From: a virus
Length of the DNA stretch: 64,000 nt
Direction: 5' to 3' (one strand)
Virus record (IMG/VR): IMGVR_UViG_3300047564_002155
Span: 1-64,000 of that record
Shown: in pieces, positions 29,221 to 39,381 of the stretch
Layout of the letters: every line of letters starts with the position of its first letter
Numbering within the stretch: position 1 is the first letter of the stretch
Made by a program: the position numbers and the translations under genes
Notes under the pieces: generated by a model
The model's database searches: none
What the model was told of the DNA's origin: nothing
Seen by the model: only the letters and a program-made list of their open reading frames with translations

Positions 29221-29654
29221 TGGCTGTTCGTAAGGAATGGAAAATAAATCCAATTGATTTAAAAAAGAATATTGCCGTTGGTGTTAAATTACCATTTGGC
29301 GGTGCTGGTATTTTCCAATTATCTTACACTACTGAAGAACAAGCTATTTCTAATTTAAAAAATTTGGTATTAACTCGTAAGGGTGAACGACCATTCCAAC
29401 CTCTTTTTGGAACCGATGTTTATTCTCTTTTGTTTGAACAAATGGGTGGTTTTATTGAAGATAATTTAAAATCATCTATCAAAGAAGATATAAATTTTTG
29501 GTTACCTTATATTTTATTAAGTGATGTTATTGTAGACGCTAATCCTGATTACAATAGAGTTAATATATCACTTAATTTTACAGTAACCGAAACTGGTGCA
29601 AACCAAACTATAACATTACAAGTAGACCAACAGGGTGGTCTAACTATTGCTTAA
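29220..29654 (+). CDS. baseplate wedge protein gp25-like
   Basis: 144 aa. VKLPFGGAGIFQLSYTTEEQ, then ISNLKNLVLTRKGERPFQP and FGTDVYSLLFEQ form the gp25/GPW signature (the EPR-like motif of the wedge). This protein is the sheath initiator, linking wedge and sheath in contractile tails. Sized like T4 gp25 (132 aa). Adjacent to gp6, as in T4-like genomes. Confidence 0.92.
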   Translation: MAVRKEWKINPIDLKKNIAVGVKLPFGGAGIFQLSYTTEEQAISNLKNLVLTRKGERPFQPLFGTDVYSLLFEQMGGFIEDNLKSSIKEDINFWLPYILLSDVIVDANPDYNRVNISLNFTVTETGANQTITLQVDQQGGLTIA

Positions 29655-29663
29655 GGAATATAA

Positions 29664-31580
29664 ATGGCTGATAAGGTAAATAAAGAAGTAAGTTTAATTG
29701 GTAGGGACTTTGGTGATTTCCGTAAGAACCTTATTGACTTTGCTAAAAATTACTTCCCCGAAACATACAATGATTTCAATGAATCATCTCCGGGTATGAT
29801 GTTTATGGAAATGGCATCATATGTGGGTGATGTTCTTTCTTATTACACCGATGTTCAGTTAAGAGAATCTATTCTTGAACAAGCTCAAGAAAAGGGTAAT
29901 GTATTTCTCATCTCTCAAGCAATGGGATATACACCCAAACTTAATGTTCCAGCTACAACGGTTTTAAGTGTTTACCAAATCGTTCCAGCACAAGGTAGTG
30001 GTGATAATGTTAGTCCTAATTTTGATTACTCTTTAAAAGTCAAAGAGGGTATGAAGGTCAACTCTGCTACAAATAATGAGATTCAGTTTTCAACAACTCA
30101 AAAAGTAGATTTTGCTTTTTCATCTTCATTTGACCCAACCGAAGTGACGGTTTATCAAATTAATGAAACCACATCCGAACCAACATATTACTTACTAAAA
30201 AAATATGTTAAAGCTGTTAGTGGTGAGGCTGTAACACAAGACTTTACTTTTACCTCTCCAAAGATTTACGACAAAATTCGTATTGAGGCTGAAAACTTAA
30301 TTGATGTTGTAAGTATTATTGATGATAATGGTGATACTTGGTATAAGGTTCCGTATTTGGCTCAAGACACTATTTTTGAACAAGTTCCTAATACATCTGC
30401 ATATTCTTTGAATTACAATTTATACGCAGGAGAAACGCCATATCTTTTAAGATTAAAAAAAGTTCCAAAAAGATATACAACTCGTGTAGAAGAAGATGGT
30501 TCAATGACCATTCAGTTTGGTGCTGGTATTTCATCAAATGCTGATGAAGAGATTCTACCAAATCCAGACAATGTGGGTTCTGCTCTCTACCCAGCAAGCG
30601 GTGACCTTGACCAAGGTATTGACCCATCAAACTTTATGTATTCAAAAACATATGGTGTAGCTCCATCCAACACAACCCTAACTGTAACATATCGTATTGG
30701 TAATGGTGTATTGGATAATGTACCATCAAGGGATTTGACTGATATTGATACGGTCATTTTTGAAAATCAAAATACTTCGGCTTTAAACGCCGGAACCTTA
30801 CAAGTAGTTCAAAATTCAGTTGCTGTGACTAATGAGTCTGCCGCTGGTGGCGCTAAATACGAAGAAGACATCAACCAAGTTCGCCAGAACGCAATGGCTT
30901 ACTTTGCTGCTCAAAATAGAGCGGTGACCAAAGAAGATTATGTTTTAAGAGCATATGCTTTACCACCACAATTTGGGTCGGTTGCAAAAGCGTTTCTTGC
31001 GCCTGATTGGCAAGTTCAAACTTTACTTGATGATGGACCTGACCCAATTGCAAATCCACTAGCATTAAATCTTTATGTGTTGGGTTATGACAATGAAAAG
31101 AAATTAAAAAACCTAAATACAGCAACCAAGGAAAACTTAAAGAATTACTTGTCTTACTATCGTATCTTAACTGATGCTGTAAACATTAAAAACGCATACA
31201 TAGTAAATGTTGGTATTGAGTTTGAAATTATCGTATTACCAAATTACAACTCAAATGAAGTTCTTTTAAAATGTATCAACGCATTAAAAGATTACTTTAA
31301 CATTGATAAGAGACAAATCAACCAACCAATTATGTTATCAGAACTTTATGTTCTTTTAGATAGAATTGATGGTGTTCAAACTGTTGTAAGACCTGATAGA
31401 GATGGTGTGGGTGGTTTACAAATTGTAAATAAATGGAGTGGTGTATATTCTGAAAACAAATACAGCATTTCTAACGCAACAAAACAAGGAGTTGTATATC
31501 CACCAAAAGACCCATCAATTTTTGAAATTAAATACCCTGACCTTGATATTAAAGGTAAGGTAATCCCAATGACATATTAA
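29664..31580 (+). CDS. baseplate wedge protein gp6-like
   Basis: 638 aa, close to T4 gp6 (660). N-terminal NDFNESSPGMMFMEMASYVG, then DVLSYYTDVQLRESILEQAQ, typical of gp6/gpJ, followed by a domain with repeated beta strands and a C-terminal wedge domain. It forms the ring of the baseplate inner core. Preceded by AAGGA, an SD-like RBS, and ten bases after the gp25 stop. Confidence 0.92.
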   Translation: MADKVNKEVSLIGRDFGDFRKNLIDFAKNYFPETYNDFNESSPGMMFMEMASYVGDVLSYYTDVQLRESILEQAQEKGNVFLISQAMGYTPKLNVPATTVLSVYQIVPAQGSGDNVSPNFDYSLKVKEGMKVNSATNNEIQFSTTQKVDFAFSSSFDPTEVTVYQINETTSEPTYYLLKKYVKAVSGEAVTQDFTFTSPKIYDKIRIEAENLIDVVSIIDDNGDTWYKVPYLAQDTIFEQVPNTSAYSLNYNLYAGETPYLLRLKKVPKRYTTRVEEDGSMTIQFGAGISSNADEEILPNPDNVGSALYPASGDLDQGIDPSNFMYSKTYGVAPSNTTLTVTYRIGNGVLDNVPSRDLTDIDTVIFENQNTSALNAGTLQVVQNSVAVTNESAAGGAKYEEDINQVRQNAMAYFAAQNRAVTKEDYVLRAYALPPQFGSVAKAFLAPDWQVQTLLDDGPDPIANPLALNLYVLGYDNEKKLKNLNTATKENLKNYLSYYRILTDAVNIKNAYIVNVGIEFEIIVLPNYNSNEVLLKCINALKDYFNIDKRQINQPIMLSELYVLLDRIDGVQTVVRPDRDGVGGLQIVNKWSGVYSENKYSISNATKQGVVYPPKDPSIFEIKYPDLDIKGKVIPMTY

Positions 31581-31590
31581 GAGGTAGAAA

Positions 31591-33630
31591 ATGATTTATA
31601 GAATTTATCCAAAAAAAGACGCCACAATTTACGAGGATACTGCTCGTAAAAATCAAAATACTGGCAAGGATGAGATTCTTGAGGTTGGTAAGTTTTACGA
31701 CCCTACCAACCCATCTACCTTAATTGGTAATAGTAGAGCCTTAATTCAATTTGACCTTGCTTCTATTTCACAATCAATTCTTGATGGTGATATTAGTGGT
31801 AGTATCAAATATTATTTAAATTTGGAATCTACCGAAGAAAAAGAAATTGCTTCAAATTATACGTTGTATGTTTATCCTGTAAAAGAACAATGGTTAGAGG
31901 GTGTTGGTAAGGAATCTGACACTCCACATAATGAAATTGATGTGTCGTGGGTGTATCGTATTAGTGGTTCTACTTGGGATGTGAGTAATGAAAATGTTAA
32001 TAAACCTGTTGCTCCTGAAACAATCGCTGGGTTAATTGATGCTTATATATTCTCATCCGGAATTAATAATTTTACATTAGACCCATCTCAAAGTATACTT
32101 GGTATCAATGGTCAATCTCCAACCGCAACAATCGTAAATGATAGATTACAAATGTCCGCGTCTTCTTACGGAGGTGGTACAATTTTATTATCAGCATCAC
32201 TTGAGTCCGGGTCAACATATACTACTTACTTTGAAGTAGACCCAAACACTTTGAGTGGTATTGATTTTAGAGTAGCTTACAATCAAAGTTACTTAACATC
32301 CTTGTCAAATTATACACAATCAATTATAAATGCTTCTACTCAATCAGTATCATTTACCACAAATAACACAGGGGTGTATGAATTTTCGCTTACATTCTTT
32401 GATAGAGATGGTACTAACGGGTCGGATGGTTCAATTGATAATTTTTACATTTACGCAACACCACCGCTTGGTACTTTACTATATGATACTTTTGCTATCA
32501 ATGGATTTACATCAGTTTATTTTTTAAATAATGCTATAACGGGGTCAGGTGGTGAACTTCCTACGGTATTTGTCAGTCAGTCAAAATTATTTATGTCATC
32601 ATCTAATTTTGGCGGTGCTGCTGTAAATAGAAATTATAGATTGATTGAAGGCGTTGGTTATACTTCAAGTTTTGATTTGGGATTTGGAAGTGGATACTCT
32701 TCTTTAAAATATGAAGTTGTTGAACCGGATGGTCGTGTTGAATACTACACAATCCTCACATCATCAGTAGCACATACCTCAAGTTTTGTAGCCGACCAGA
32801 CTGGAGAATATTCATTTAGGTGGTCGTTTTATACAAGCGGTTCTAACCAAGCATCCGCATCACTTGATACATTTAAATTAAGTACAAACTATTCATTATA
32901 TCCAACATCTTCTGATGTGCAAGATTTGGTTTATGAGGCTAGATACAATGTAAATTCTGGCGGTGGTACTTGGTATACTTCTTCTTGGGGGACTAACACA
33001 TCATATTCACAATCCTTTGACAAATATGTTCAAAATCTAAATGTTGAAGTTACGGAGTATGTAAATGATTGGTTAAGTGGTAATAGAACCAATAATGGTT
33101 TTATTATTTTAAAATCAAAACAAGATGAATCATCTGCTCGTAAATTGGGAACGGCTAAATTCTTCTCATCGGATACGCATACCATTTATGTTCCAAACCT
33201 TGAGGTTCGTTGGAATAATACAACATTCACAACCGGGTCTTTATCACCACAAACCAATTCTGATTTGATTGTTTATATGAAAGATTTTCAGTCAGAATAC
33301 AAGGAAAACTCTAAAACTAAAATTAGAGTATATGGTCGTGAGCGATATCCGAGTAGAAACTTTTCTTTAGCATCTCCGATTAAGAGTATAAAGTATCTTC
33401 CAACTACCACATATTATTCGGTAGTTGACGCTGAAACAAATAAGACATTTATTCCATTTGATGATACATATACAAAGTTAAGTTGTGATTCTACATCAAA
33501 TTACTTTAACTTTTGGTTTAATGGATTACAACCTGAAAGATACTACAAGTTTATATTTAAGGTTGTGGATTCTACAAATGGAACTACAAAATACTATGAT
33601 GATAATTTCTACTTCAAAGTGGTAAGATAA
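31591..33630 (+). CDS. structural protein with DNRLRE-like fold and inserted tandem beta-sandwich modules
   Basis: 679 aa. Residues 1-135 (IYPKKDATIYEDTARKNQN, RALIQFDLASIS) resemble the DNRLRE/collagen-binding type fold of T4-like baseplate proteins. Residues about 150-440 hold two homologous modules of about 140 residues (VNDRLQMSASSYGGG; VSQSKLFMSSSNFGG), which resemble carbohydrate-binding sandwiches, before the first fold resumes (VEVTEYVNDWLSGNRTNNGF). SD-like AGAGGT precedes the start. It is likely a baseplate or fibre attachment protein; receptor binding by the insert is inference. Confidence 0.7.
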   Translation: MIYRIYPKKDATIYEDTARKNQNTGKDEILEVGKFYDPTNPSTLIGNSRALIQFDLASISQSILDGDISGSIKYYLNLESTEEKEIASNYTLYVYPVKEQWLEGVGKESDTPHNEIDVSWVYRISGSTWDVSNENVNKPVAPETIAGLIDAYIFSSGINNFTLDPSQSILGINGQSPTATIVNDRLQMSASSYGGGTILLSASLESGSTYTTYFEVDPNTLSGIDFRVAYNQSYLTSLSNYTQSIINASTQSVSFTTNNTGVYEFSLTFFDRDGTNGSDGSIDNFYIYATPPLGTLLYDTFAINGFTSVYFLNNAITGSGGELPTVFVSQSKLFMSSSNFGGAAVNRNYRLIEGVGYTSSFDLGFGSGYSSLKYEVVEPDGRVEYYTILTSSVAHTSSFVADQTGEYSFRWSFYTSGSNQASASLDTFKLSTNYSLYPTSSDVQDLVYEARYNVNSGGGTWYTSSWGTNTSYSQSFDKYVQNLNVEVTEYVNDWLSGNRTNNGFIILKSKQDESSARKLGTAKFFSSDTHTIYVPNLEVRWNNTTFTTGSLSPQTNSDLIVYMKDFQSEYKENSKTKIRVYGRERYPSRNFSLASPIKSIKYLPTTTYYSVVDAETNKTFIPFDDTYTKLSCDSTSNYFNFWFNGLQPERYYKFIFKVVDSTNGTTKYYDDNFYFKVVR

Positions 33631-33631
33631 T

Positions 33632-34054
33632 ATGGCGGAAAGACAAATAAAAAGAAATGGTAGAGGTCAAATTGTATCATATGAAATTGCTGCAATTAAT
33701 GACCCAACTGTCGCTACGCCAGAATATGGTAAGTTTCTATTGCAAGGAGTTGGTGAAGAGGGAACTATCATAGAAAAATATAGTGCTGCTTCATTTAACG
33801 AAGAAATAAATACGAATGTTACTTTGGAATTGGTTACATCAGATACTTTAATAGACACTCAAATAGTATTAAATGAAATTATTACTTCACGGGACGAGAG
33901 AGCTACTGGCGATGGTGCTAGTGGTACTGGGTCAATAAATACAGCCCCATTTGGTGTGGTTGGTAACTCCATTGGTGAGGTTAGAGTATTTACACGACCT
34001 GATGGGTCTGATGTAGATTATGAGTGGACTGGAACATTCTGGCAACAAGTATAA
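33632..34054 (+). CDS. small structural protein, 140 aa
   Basis: One base after the previous stop. RGQIVSYEIAAINDPTVATPE start, beta-rich, a Gly/Ser stretch (ERATGDGASGTGSI) and GEVRVFTRPDGSDVDYEW end, the last part like a short fibre tip or connector. No family recognised, but position and composition indicate a virion protein. Confidence 0.65.
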   Translation: MAERQIKRNGRGQIVSYEIAAINDPTVATPEYGKFLLQGVGEEGTIIEKYSAASFNEEINTNVTLELVTSDTLIDTQIVLNEIITSRDERATGDGASGTGSINTAPFGVVGNSIGEVRVFTRPDGSDVDYEWTGTFWQQV

Positions 34055-34065
34055 GGATAAAGTAA

Positions 34066-37000
34066 ATGTCATTAGATAGATTTGAAAATAAAGATGAAGT
34101 TGTAGGAGCAAGTCCTGTTTTCGGTAAAACTATGTTTGCTGATGAGGAGCCCCGTATTCAGAAATTTAATGACCAAATTACACAAAATGATGTAGATGGT
34201 ACATACTCTGGTATAACTTTAACCAATGCGTCTGAAATTCACATTTATGCTGAAGATAATCTTCTTCAATCTCAATATGGTCAACCAATCCGTTCGGTAC
34301 TTACAAATGGTAAACCAACAGCATATGTTGTTCCGGAATTAGATTTAAGACAAACGGGCATTAACGAAGGAAATTATTCGGTATTATATAACTTTCATCA
34401 CAATATTGTTTCTAATTTAAAAATTGATGCAATTTCAGCAGATAGGACCGAAGTTCGTTTAGTATCAAAAACAAATATTCCAAACGTATTTCAACCACTA
34501 AATGTAATGAGTCAGATAATTGGCTCAAATTCATTTGATGCTTATTTACGAAAAAAAGATTTTGTTATCAACTTTAGTCAAAATCAAATATACGATGTAA
34601 CTAATTTATTATTAGATGGTCCTCGTATTGGTGAGGTTAATGGAACTCTAAATTATCCAACGGCTGTTTTTAACTCAACTCCAACTGTGTTTGTTCCATT
34701 AGATGATGTTATTGCTGGTGGAGTTGGTATTTGGAGAACTTTTATAGAAGTTTATAATCCAGCAATCAATCAAACTACACCTCAACTTGGAACACCAACT
34801 GGTAGATTTAGAAAATATGAATTACAACAAAACCCAAACGGAACTTTAAAATGGAATGCTGGTCAGAACACATTTATATTTCCTGATATTCCAAGTGAAG
34901 TTCCATCTGAAATCGTTGACTTTCTTTCAGACACTAATTTACAAGATAAGAGATATCAAGTTGATGTTACTAAATTAAATTTAAATTATAAGTGGTATAA
35001 TAATTTACCATCACAATTTGATGAGTGTATTATTAAGTTATTAAAACCCCTTGAAGCGTCAGTTGAAGTGGGTGACGCTTTAACTGTTGATGCTAGAATC
35101 TTACCAACGTGGGTGGATAAAGTAATAGCATTTCCAGCAATCAAATCACAAGACAAAGATGACTTTTCAACTCCAAACTTTGCGGTTGAAATGGAATCTT
35201 ACGGAAAATCAGATGGAACTGATTGGAAAACTTGGAATGATTTGTTAGACGCAAATTTGTCTACATCTCAACAAATTATTGATTACTATTTTAGCGGTTC
35301 CCTTGGAAAGATAAAGTTAAATATTCAATATAACGATTTCCAAAATTACATTCACTTTTCATCAGCAACCGAACGAGTTGATAATTTTGTATACAAACTT
35401 CAACAAATTGAAGCATACAATTCTCGTATTGATTTATTACAAAATGTTAGTGGGTCAACCGCATTAACTAATATTTCACAATCAATCACTCGTAGAGATA
35501 AAATTATAGGTGCGTTTGATGGATTTGAACATTGGATGTACTATCAAGATACATCTTCCATTTACACACATTGGTCATCTTCGGATTATACAATTACACC
35601 ATATCCAAAAGTGTCCACCTTCCCTTATGTTTTGTATCACACAACATCATCACAAGGTGAAACTTGGTATAATGGTGTCTACGCATCTGCGTCTTTGTAT
35701 GATTCTCAAAACCAAGCAAGACTTCGTAATATGATTCCAACTCATCTGCAAGAAGATGATAAAAATTCAGATTATGTTACATTCATTGATATGATTGGCC
35801 AACACTTTGATATTTCGTGGACATATGTAAAAGCCCTAACCGATATCAATAGAAGAGAAGAACATCCTTGGGATGGTATGTCTGATGAGTTATTGTTCAA
35901 TGTTGCAAAGTCAATGGGTTGGTCTTTGTCTAATGGGTATGGTGATTCTGAACTTTGGAGTTATGTTCTTGGAACTGACCAAACGGGTTCACTATCACAA
36001 ACAGGTCAATTAAAAACCAAGTCGCGAGAGAAAATTGTAAAAGAAACTTGGAGAAGAATTGTAAATAACCTACCATACATTTACAAGACAAAAGGAACTC
36101 CAAGGTCAATCAAAGCACTTCTTGCTACATATGGTATTCCACAAGCATTTCTACAAATTCGTGAATATGGTGGTCCTGTAATTGTGGATTCTCCAAACCA
36201 ATACGAACACGAAAGATTTGTATACAAAGTAAACATTGACGCTCAAGCTGGGAAGTATATTGTAAATCCTTGGGGTGAAATTCAACCAGAAGGATATGCT
36301 GCGCTATTCCCAAGAGCAATTGAAGTTATTGCAAAATTACCTGCAAGTATAAGTTCAGATGATGGTGGTTCAACTGGCGAATACACTATTTTTGATATGG
36401 TTGTTCCTGGTCAAAGAATTTCAGTTAAATTTAATGGTGTTAATTCTACTACCGCTAACTTTACATTAGTTTCTGGCTCAACATCGTTATTAACCACAAA
36501 TAACTTTACTTGGAATGGTGGTAGAGATGTTGTAATAGTTTTAAATAATGATTCAACAACTACATCTTTAAGAGCAGCTATGCCTGATAACTTTGGTAGT
36601 GTTCTTGCAAGTGTTAGTGCTTCGGCAGCCACCCCTAATGCTGTTGAAGATATCTGGTTAGATAGCGGCTCTTTAAATGTTGGTTCTCCAACCGATAATG
36701 ACTACACCTCATTTAATTTACAAGAATTAAGATACTATTATAACATTGTCAGTCAAGAGATTGTTGAAGACCACGCAAAAAATCGTGATGCTTACTTTAT
36801 TGATGATAACACAACTGACCTTGATACTACGGGTTCATTAGTTTCGTTGGTTTACCGTCAATTTTTTGATAGTAAATATGGTGGGTCTAATTGGAATAGT
36901 GCTTCACTACATCCAAATCAAGAAGTAACTACTTTAGTTGATGGTAGAATTTTAAGTTGTTCGTTTGGTCCAAGTGTAACTTCAACTGACCTTGAAGGTG

Positions 37001-38643
37001 AGTTAGATACATACTACTCAAAGATTCCATCAGCAGGCGCATTAAATGTAAACAATAATAAAATTCGTATTGAATCATCAAGTTTGGCCGGGGTATTATC
37101 ACCTGATAAATCACAAGAAAGAAGTCAGTATGATTATGCTCCGCTTGATTCAAACTTGGTTGGTGTTTACTTTTCAACTACCGACACTGTAAACTACGAC
37201 ATCTATAACTCCGAAGGTTATTTTGAGATTGATGATTGGGTTGGTGATACTGATGAAAGATACAATGAATCATATCCATTGTTAAAGTATCGTTCACAAA
37301 ACTACTTTGCAAAATACACAACAAAGACCGCACTAAATCTTATCCTGAGTTTGTTGGCTAGATATGACTCATCTATTTTTAGTCAAATCAAACAAGTTCT
37401 TCCCGCTCGTGTAAATTATATGAGTGGTATCTTGATTGAACCACATATTCTTGAAAGAAACAAATACAAAAGAAATCGTGGTATCACACGAGACTATCAT
37501 CAATATGTTGGAACTATTCCAATGTATAGTGAAGCAAACATAATCGGAAGTAGAAATGACTATGGGTTTAGTAGTGGTTCTCGTATTGTAAATGATGGTG
37601 CTATTGATTTATACAATTATGAACCATCTACATATCAGTATCAAATTGCAACTTTATCATCAAGTATTTCGTGTAGTATTGTTTCAACAAATGTAACTGC
37701 TAGTGTTTTAAGTGAAGGTTTGGTTGGTGGTAACAATGAATTTAATTTTACATCAGTTACTACAAACGCTTCTCTATTATCACATATAACATCAAGCGTT
37801 CTTTGGGTTATTGACAAAAATCAACAACAGGTATTTGTGAGCGGTGGTTTTTCAATTAGCGCAAGTGTTAGTTTAATAACTACAAATGATAGCGAAGGAA
37901 CTATTCAACTTTCAAGTGGATATACTATTGACGGTGCATACACAGGTCAGACCCGTGTATTCATATTAGCATCAGCAAACGATATCAGTAGCGAAGGTTA
38001 CGACCAGTTTAACTCATCAAGTTTATTTTGTGACTCTATAACCACCTATGTTAATAGAACAAATGGGTATTGGGAATATTCACCAACCGGAAGTCAAGCG
38101 GTAAATGCTAGAACAACAAGTCAGGCGTTCATCGTTAATAGATTCTTTTCAACGGCTGGTTCCGCAAGTAGAAATGAAGCGTTTTCATCATCACTTTCGC
38201 CAGCGGATATTCAAGAGTATCGTGGATTGTCAATTGAAAATCTATACTTTAACGGATGTAGAATTTCTTCAGACTCTTTGACCACGGATTCAGCGGATAC
38301 GCCGGATGGTGGTCCTGTAATTGAAGTAAATGTGGTTGATTCAAATACATTAGTTCTATCAACTAAAACGGCATTAGATGGTGATTTACAAATTGGGTCT
38401 GCTGAACCAATTCAAACTATGGTTCCAACCGAACTTGTATCATTACAAAATTATGAATCATTAACAACCGAAACATCAACGCAAAAACGAAATGATGTTG
38501 ATGCTGAACAATATGTCTTAAATGGTCCGTTAATCTATGTTGCTCCATCAAAACCTTTGTATAGAGATGCTGTTTCTACGGAAGAGCAATTAGATTCAAA
38601 TGTGACAATTCAAACAAACTTTATACAACCACAAAATGGTTGA
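34066..38643 (+). CDS. large baseplate/tail protein, 1525 aa
   Basis: Largest protein in the window. N-terminal region with a FENKDEVVGASPVFGKTMF start; central part TWRRIVNNLPYIYKTKGTPRS (about 663-683), typical of the tail protein I/gp7-like group, then AVEVIAKLPASISSDDGG-like beta region with a lectin-type appearance near 750-850; long Ser/Thr-rich C-terminal beta part with a late helical FNPxx segment. It probably bridges inner baseplate and fibres, like T4 gp7. SD-like AAGGAT precedes it. Confidence 0.75.
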   Translation: MSLDRFENKDEVVGASPVFGKTMFADEEPRIQKFNDQITQNDVDGTYSGITLTNASEIHIYAEDNLLQSQYGQPIRSVLTNGKPTAYVVPELDLRQTGINEGNYSVLYNFHHNIVSNLKIDAISADRTEVRLVSKTNIPNVFQPLNVMSQIIGSNSFDAYLRKKDFVINFSQNQIYDVTNLLLDGPRIGEVNGTLNYPTAVFNSTPTVFVPLDDVIAGGVGIWRTFIEVYNPAINQTTPQLGTPTGRFRKYELQQNPNGTLKWNAGQNTFIFPDIPSEVPSEIVDFLSDTNLQDKRYQVDVTKLNLNYKWYNNLPSQFDECIIKLLKPLEASVEVGDALTVDARILPTWVDKVIAFPAIKSQDKDDFSTPNFAVEMESYGKSDGTDWKTWNDLLDANLSTSQQIIDYYFSGSLGKIKLNIQYNDFQNYIHFSSATERVDNFVYKLQQIEAYNSRIDLLQNVSGSTALTNISQSITRRDKIIGAFDGFEHWMYYQDTSSIYTHWSSSDYTITPYPKVSTFPYVLYHTTSSQGETWYNGVYASASLYDSQNQARLRNMIPTHLQEDDKNSDYVTFIDMIGQHFDISWTYVKALTDINRREEHPWDGMSDELLFNVAKSMGWSLSNGYGDSELWSYVLGTDQTGSLSQTGQLKTKSREKIVKETWRRIVNNLPYIYKTKGTPRSIKALLATYGIPQAFLQIREYGGPVIVDSPNQYEHERFVYKVNIDAQAGKYIVNPWGEIQPEGYAALFPRAIEVIAKLPASISSDDGGSTGEYTIFDMVVPGQRISVKFNGVNSTTANFTLVSGSTSLLTTNNFTWNGGRDVVIVLNNDSTTTSLRAAMPDNFGSVLASVSASAATPNAVEDIWLDSGSLNVGSPTDNDYTSFNLQELRYYYNIVSQEIVEDHAKNRDAYFIDDNTTDLDTTGSLVSLVYRQFFDSKYGGSNWNSASLHPNQEVTTLVDGRILSCSFGPSVTSTDLEGELDTYYSKIPSAGALNVNNNKIRIESSSLAGVLSPDKSQERSQYDYAPLDSNLVGVYFSTTDTVNYDIYNSEGYFEIDDWVGDTDERYNESYPLLKYRSQNYFAKYTTKTALNLILSLLARYDSSIFSQIKQVLPARVNYMSGILIEPHILERNKYKRNRGITRDYHQYVGTIPMYSEANIIGSRNDYGFSSGSRIVNDGAIDLYNYEPSTYQYQIATLSSSISCSIVSTNVTASVLSEGLVGGNNEFNFTSVTTNASLLSHITSSVLWVIDKNQQQVFVSGGFSISASVSLITTNDSEGTIQLSSGYTIDGAYTGQTRVFILASANDISSEGYDQFNSSSLFCDSITTYVNRTNGYWEYSPTGSQAVNARTTSQAFIVNRFFSTAGSASRNEAFSSSLSPADIQEYRGLSIENLYFNGCRISSDSLTTDSADTPDGGPVIEVNVVDSNTLVLSTKTALDGDLQIGSAEPIQTMVPTELVSLQNYESLTTETSTQKRNDVDAEQYVLNGPLIYVAPSKPLYRDAVSTEEQLDSNVTIQTNFIQPQNG

Positions 38644-38663
38644 ATTTAATTTCATAAAAAAGT

Positions 38664-38675
38664 GATATTTATATA
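38664..38675 (+). promoter_or_regulatory. candidate late promoter motif
   Basis: GATATTTATATA, 21 bases before the SD-equipped start at 38696, in the only gap between the large tail gene and the following fibre genes. Confidence 0.45.
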
Positions 38676-38695
38676 CATAAAATAAGGAAAACACT

Positions 38696-39361
38696 ATGGG
38701 ATATTTAGATAATTCATCGGTAACTGTTGATGCGATTTTGACCAAGAAGGGTAGAGAACTTCTTGCACAAGGTCGTGATAAGTTTCAAATCACTCAATTT
38801 GCACTTGCAGATGATGAGGTAGATTACAACCTTTGGAACCCCGCTCACTCATTGGGGTCAGACTACTATGGTACAATCATTGAGAATATGCCCGTATTAG
38901 AAGCCCTAACTGATGAGAACTACACTATGAAGTATAAATTGTTGACTCTTCCAAAATCAACTGTAAAACTTCCAATCATCACTCCTTCGGTGACTTCACT
39001 TTCTTTAGAAGAAGATGGTATCTCTTCAACCATCAACATTACAACCAAAAATGGTGGAAATACTTTGTTGGGCTACACCGCCGTGTTGTTAAATTCAGAC
39101 GCTGCTACTATCGTAGGTAATCAAGGTGTTCCAGGTGGAACTTCTCCAAGTGTTAACACAACATCATACATTTCTAATAAGAGTGTTACGGTGGTTGGTA
39201 AAGACGCATTTACAATTACAACCAAAGTTCTTCCATCTGCTACCGCAATTACAACTCGCATTATCTTTATTGGTAACGAAACGGGTGGTAGAACCGAAGT
39301 GACTTTAACTGTAAACCCATACACAGGTAGAGTGTTAAACACAAGAACGATTGCAGGATAA
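38696..39361 (+). CDS. virion structural protein, 221 aa
   Basis: Starts MGYLDNSSVTVDAILTKKGR, a sequence pattern I recall from structural proteins of T4-like marine phages. N-terminal alpha/beta 110 residues, then a beta-rich Thr/Ser/Val domain (TINITTKNGGN). SD-like AAGGAAA precedes the ATG, and a candidate late motif stands 21 bases further upstream. Confidence 0.75.
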   Translation: MGYLDNSSVTVDAILTKKGRELLAQGRDKFQITQFALADDEVDYNLWNPAHSLGSDYYGTIIENMPVLEALTDENYTMKYKLLTLPKSTVKLPIITPSVTSLSLEEDGISSTINITTKNGGNTLLGYTAVLLNSDAATIVGNQGVPGGTSPSVNTTSYISNKSVTVVGKDAFTITTKVLPSATAITTRIIFIGNETGGRTEVTLTVNPYTGRVLNTRTIAG

Positions 39362-39381
39362 TAAACTAAAAGGACACTAAA

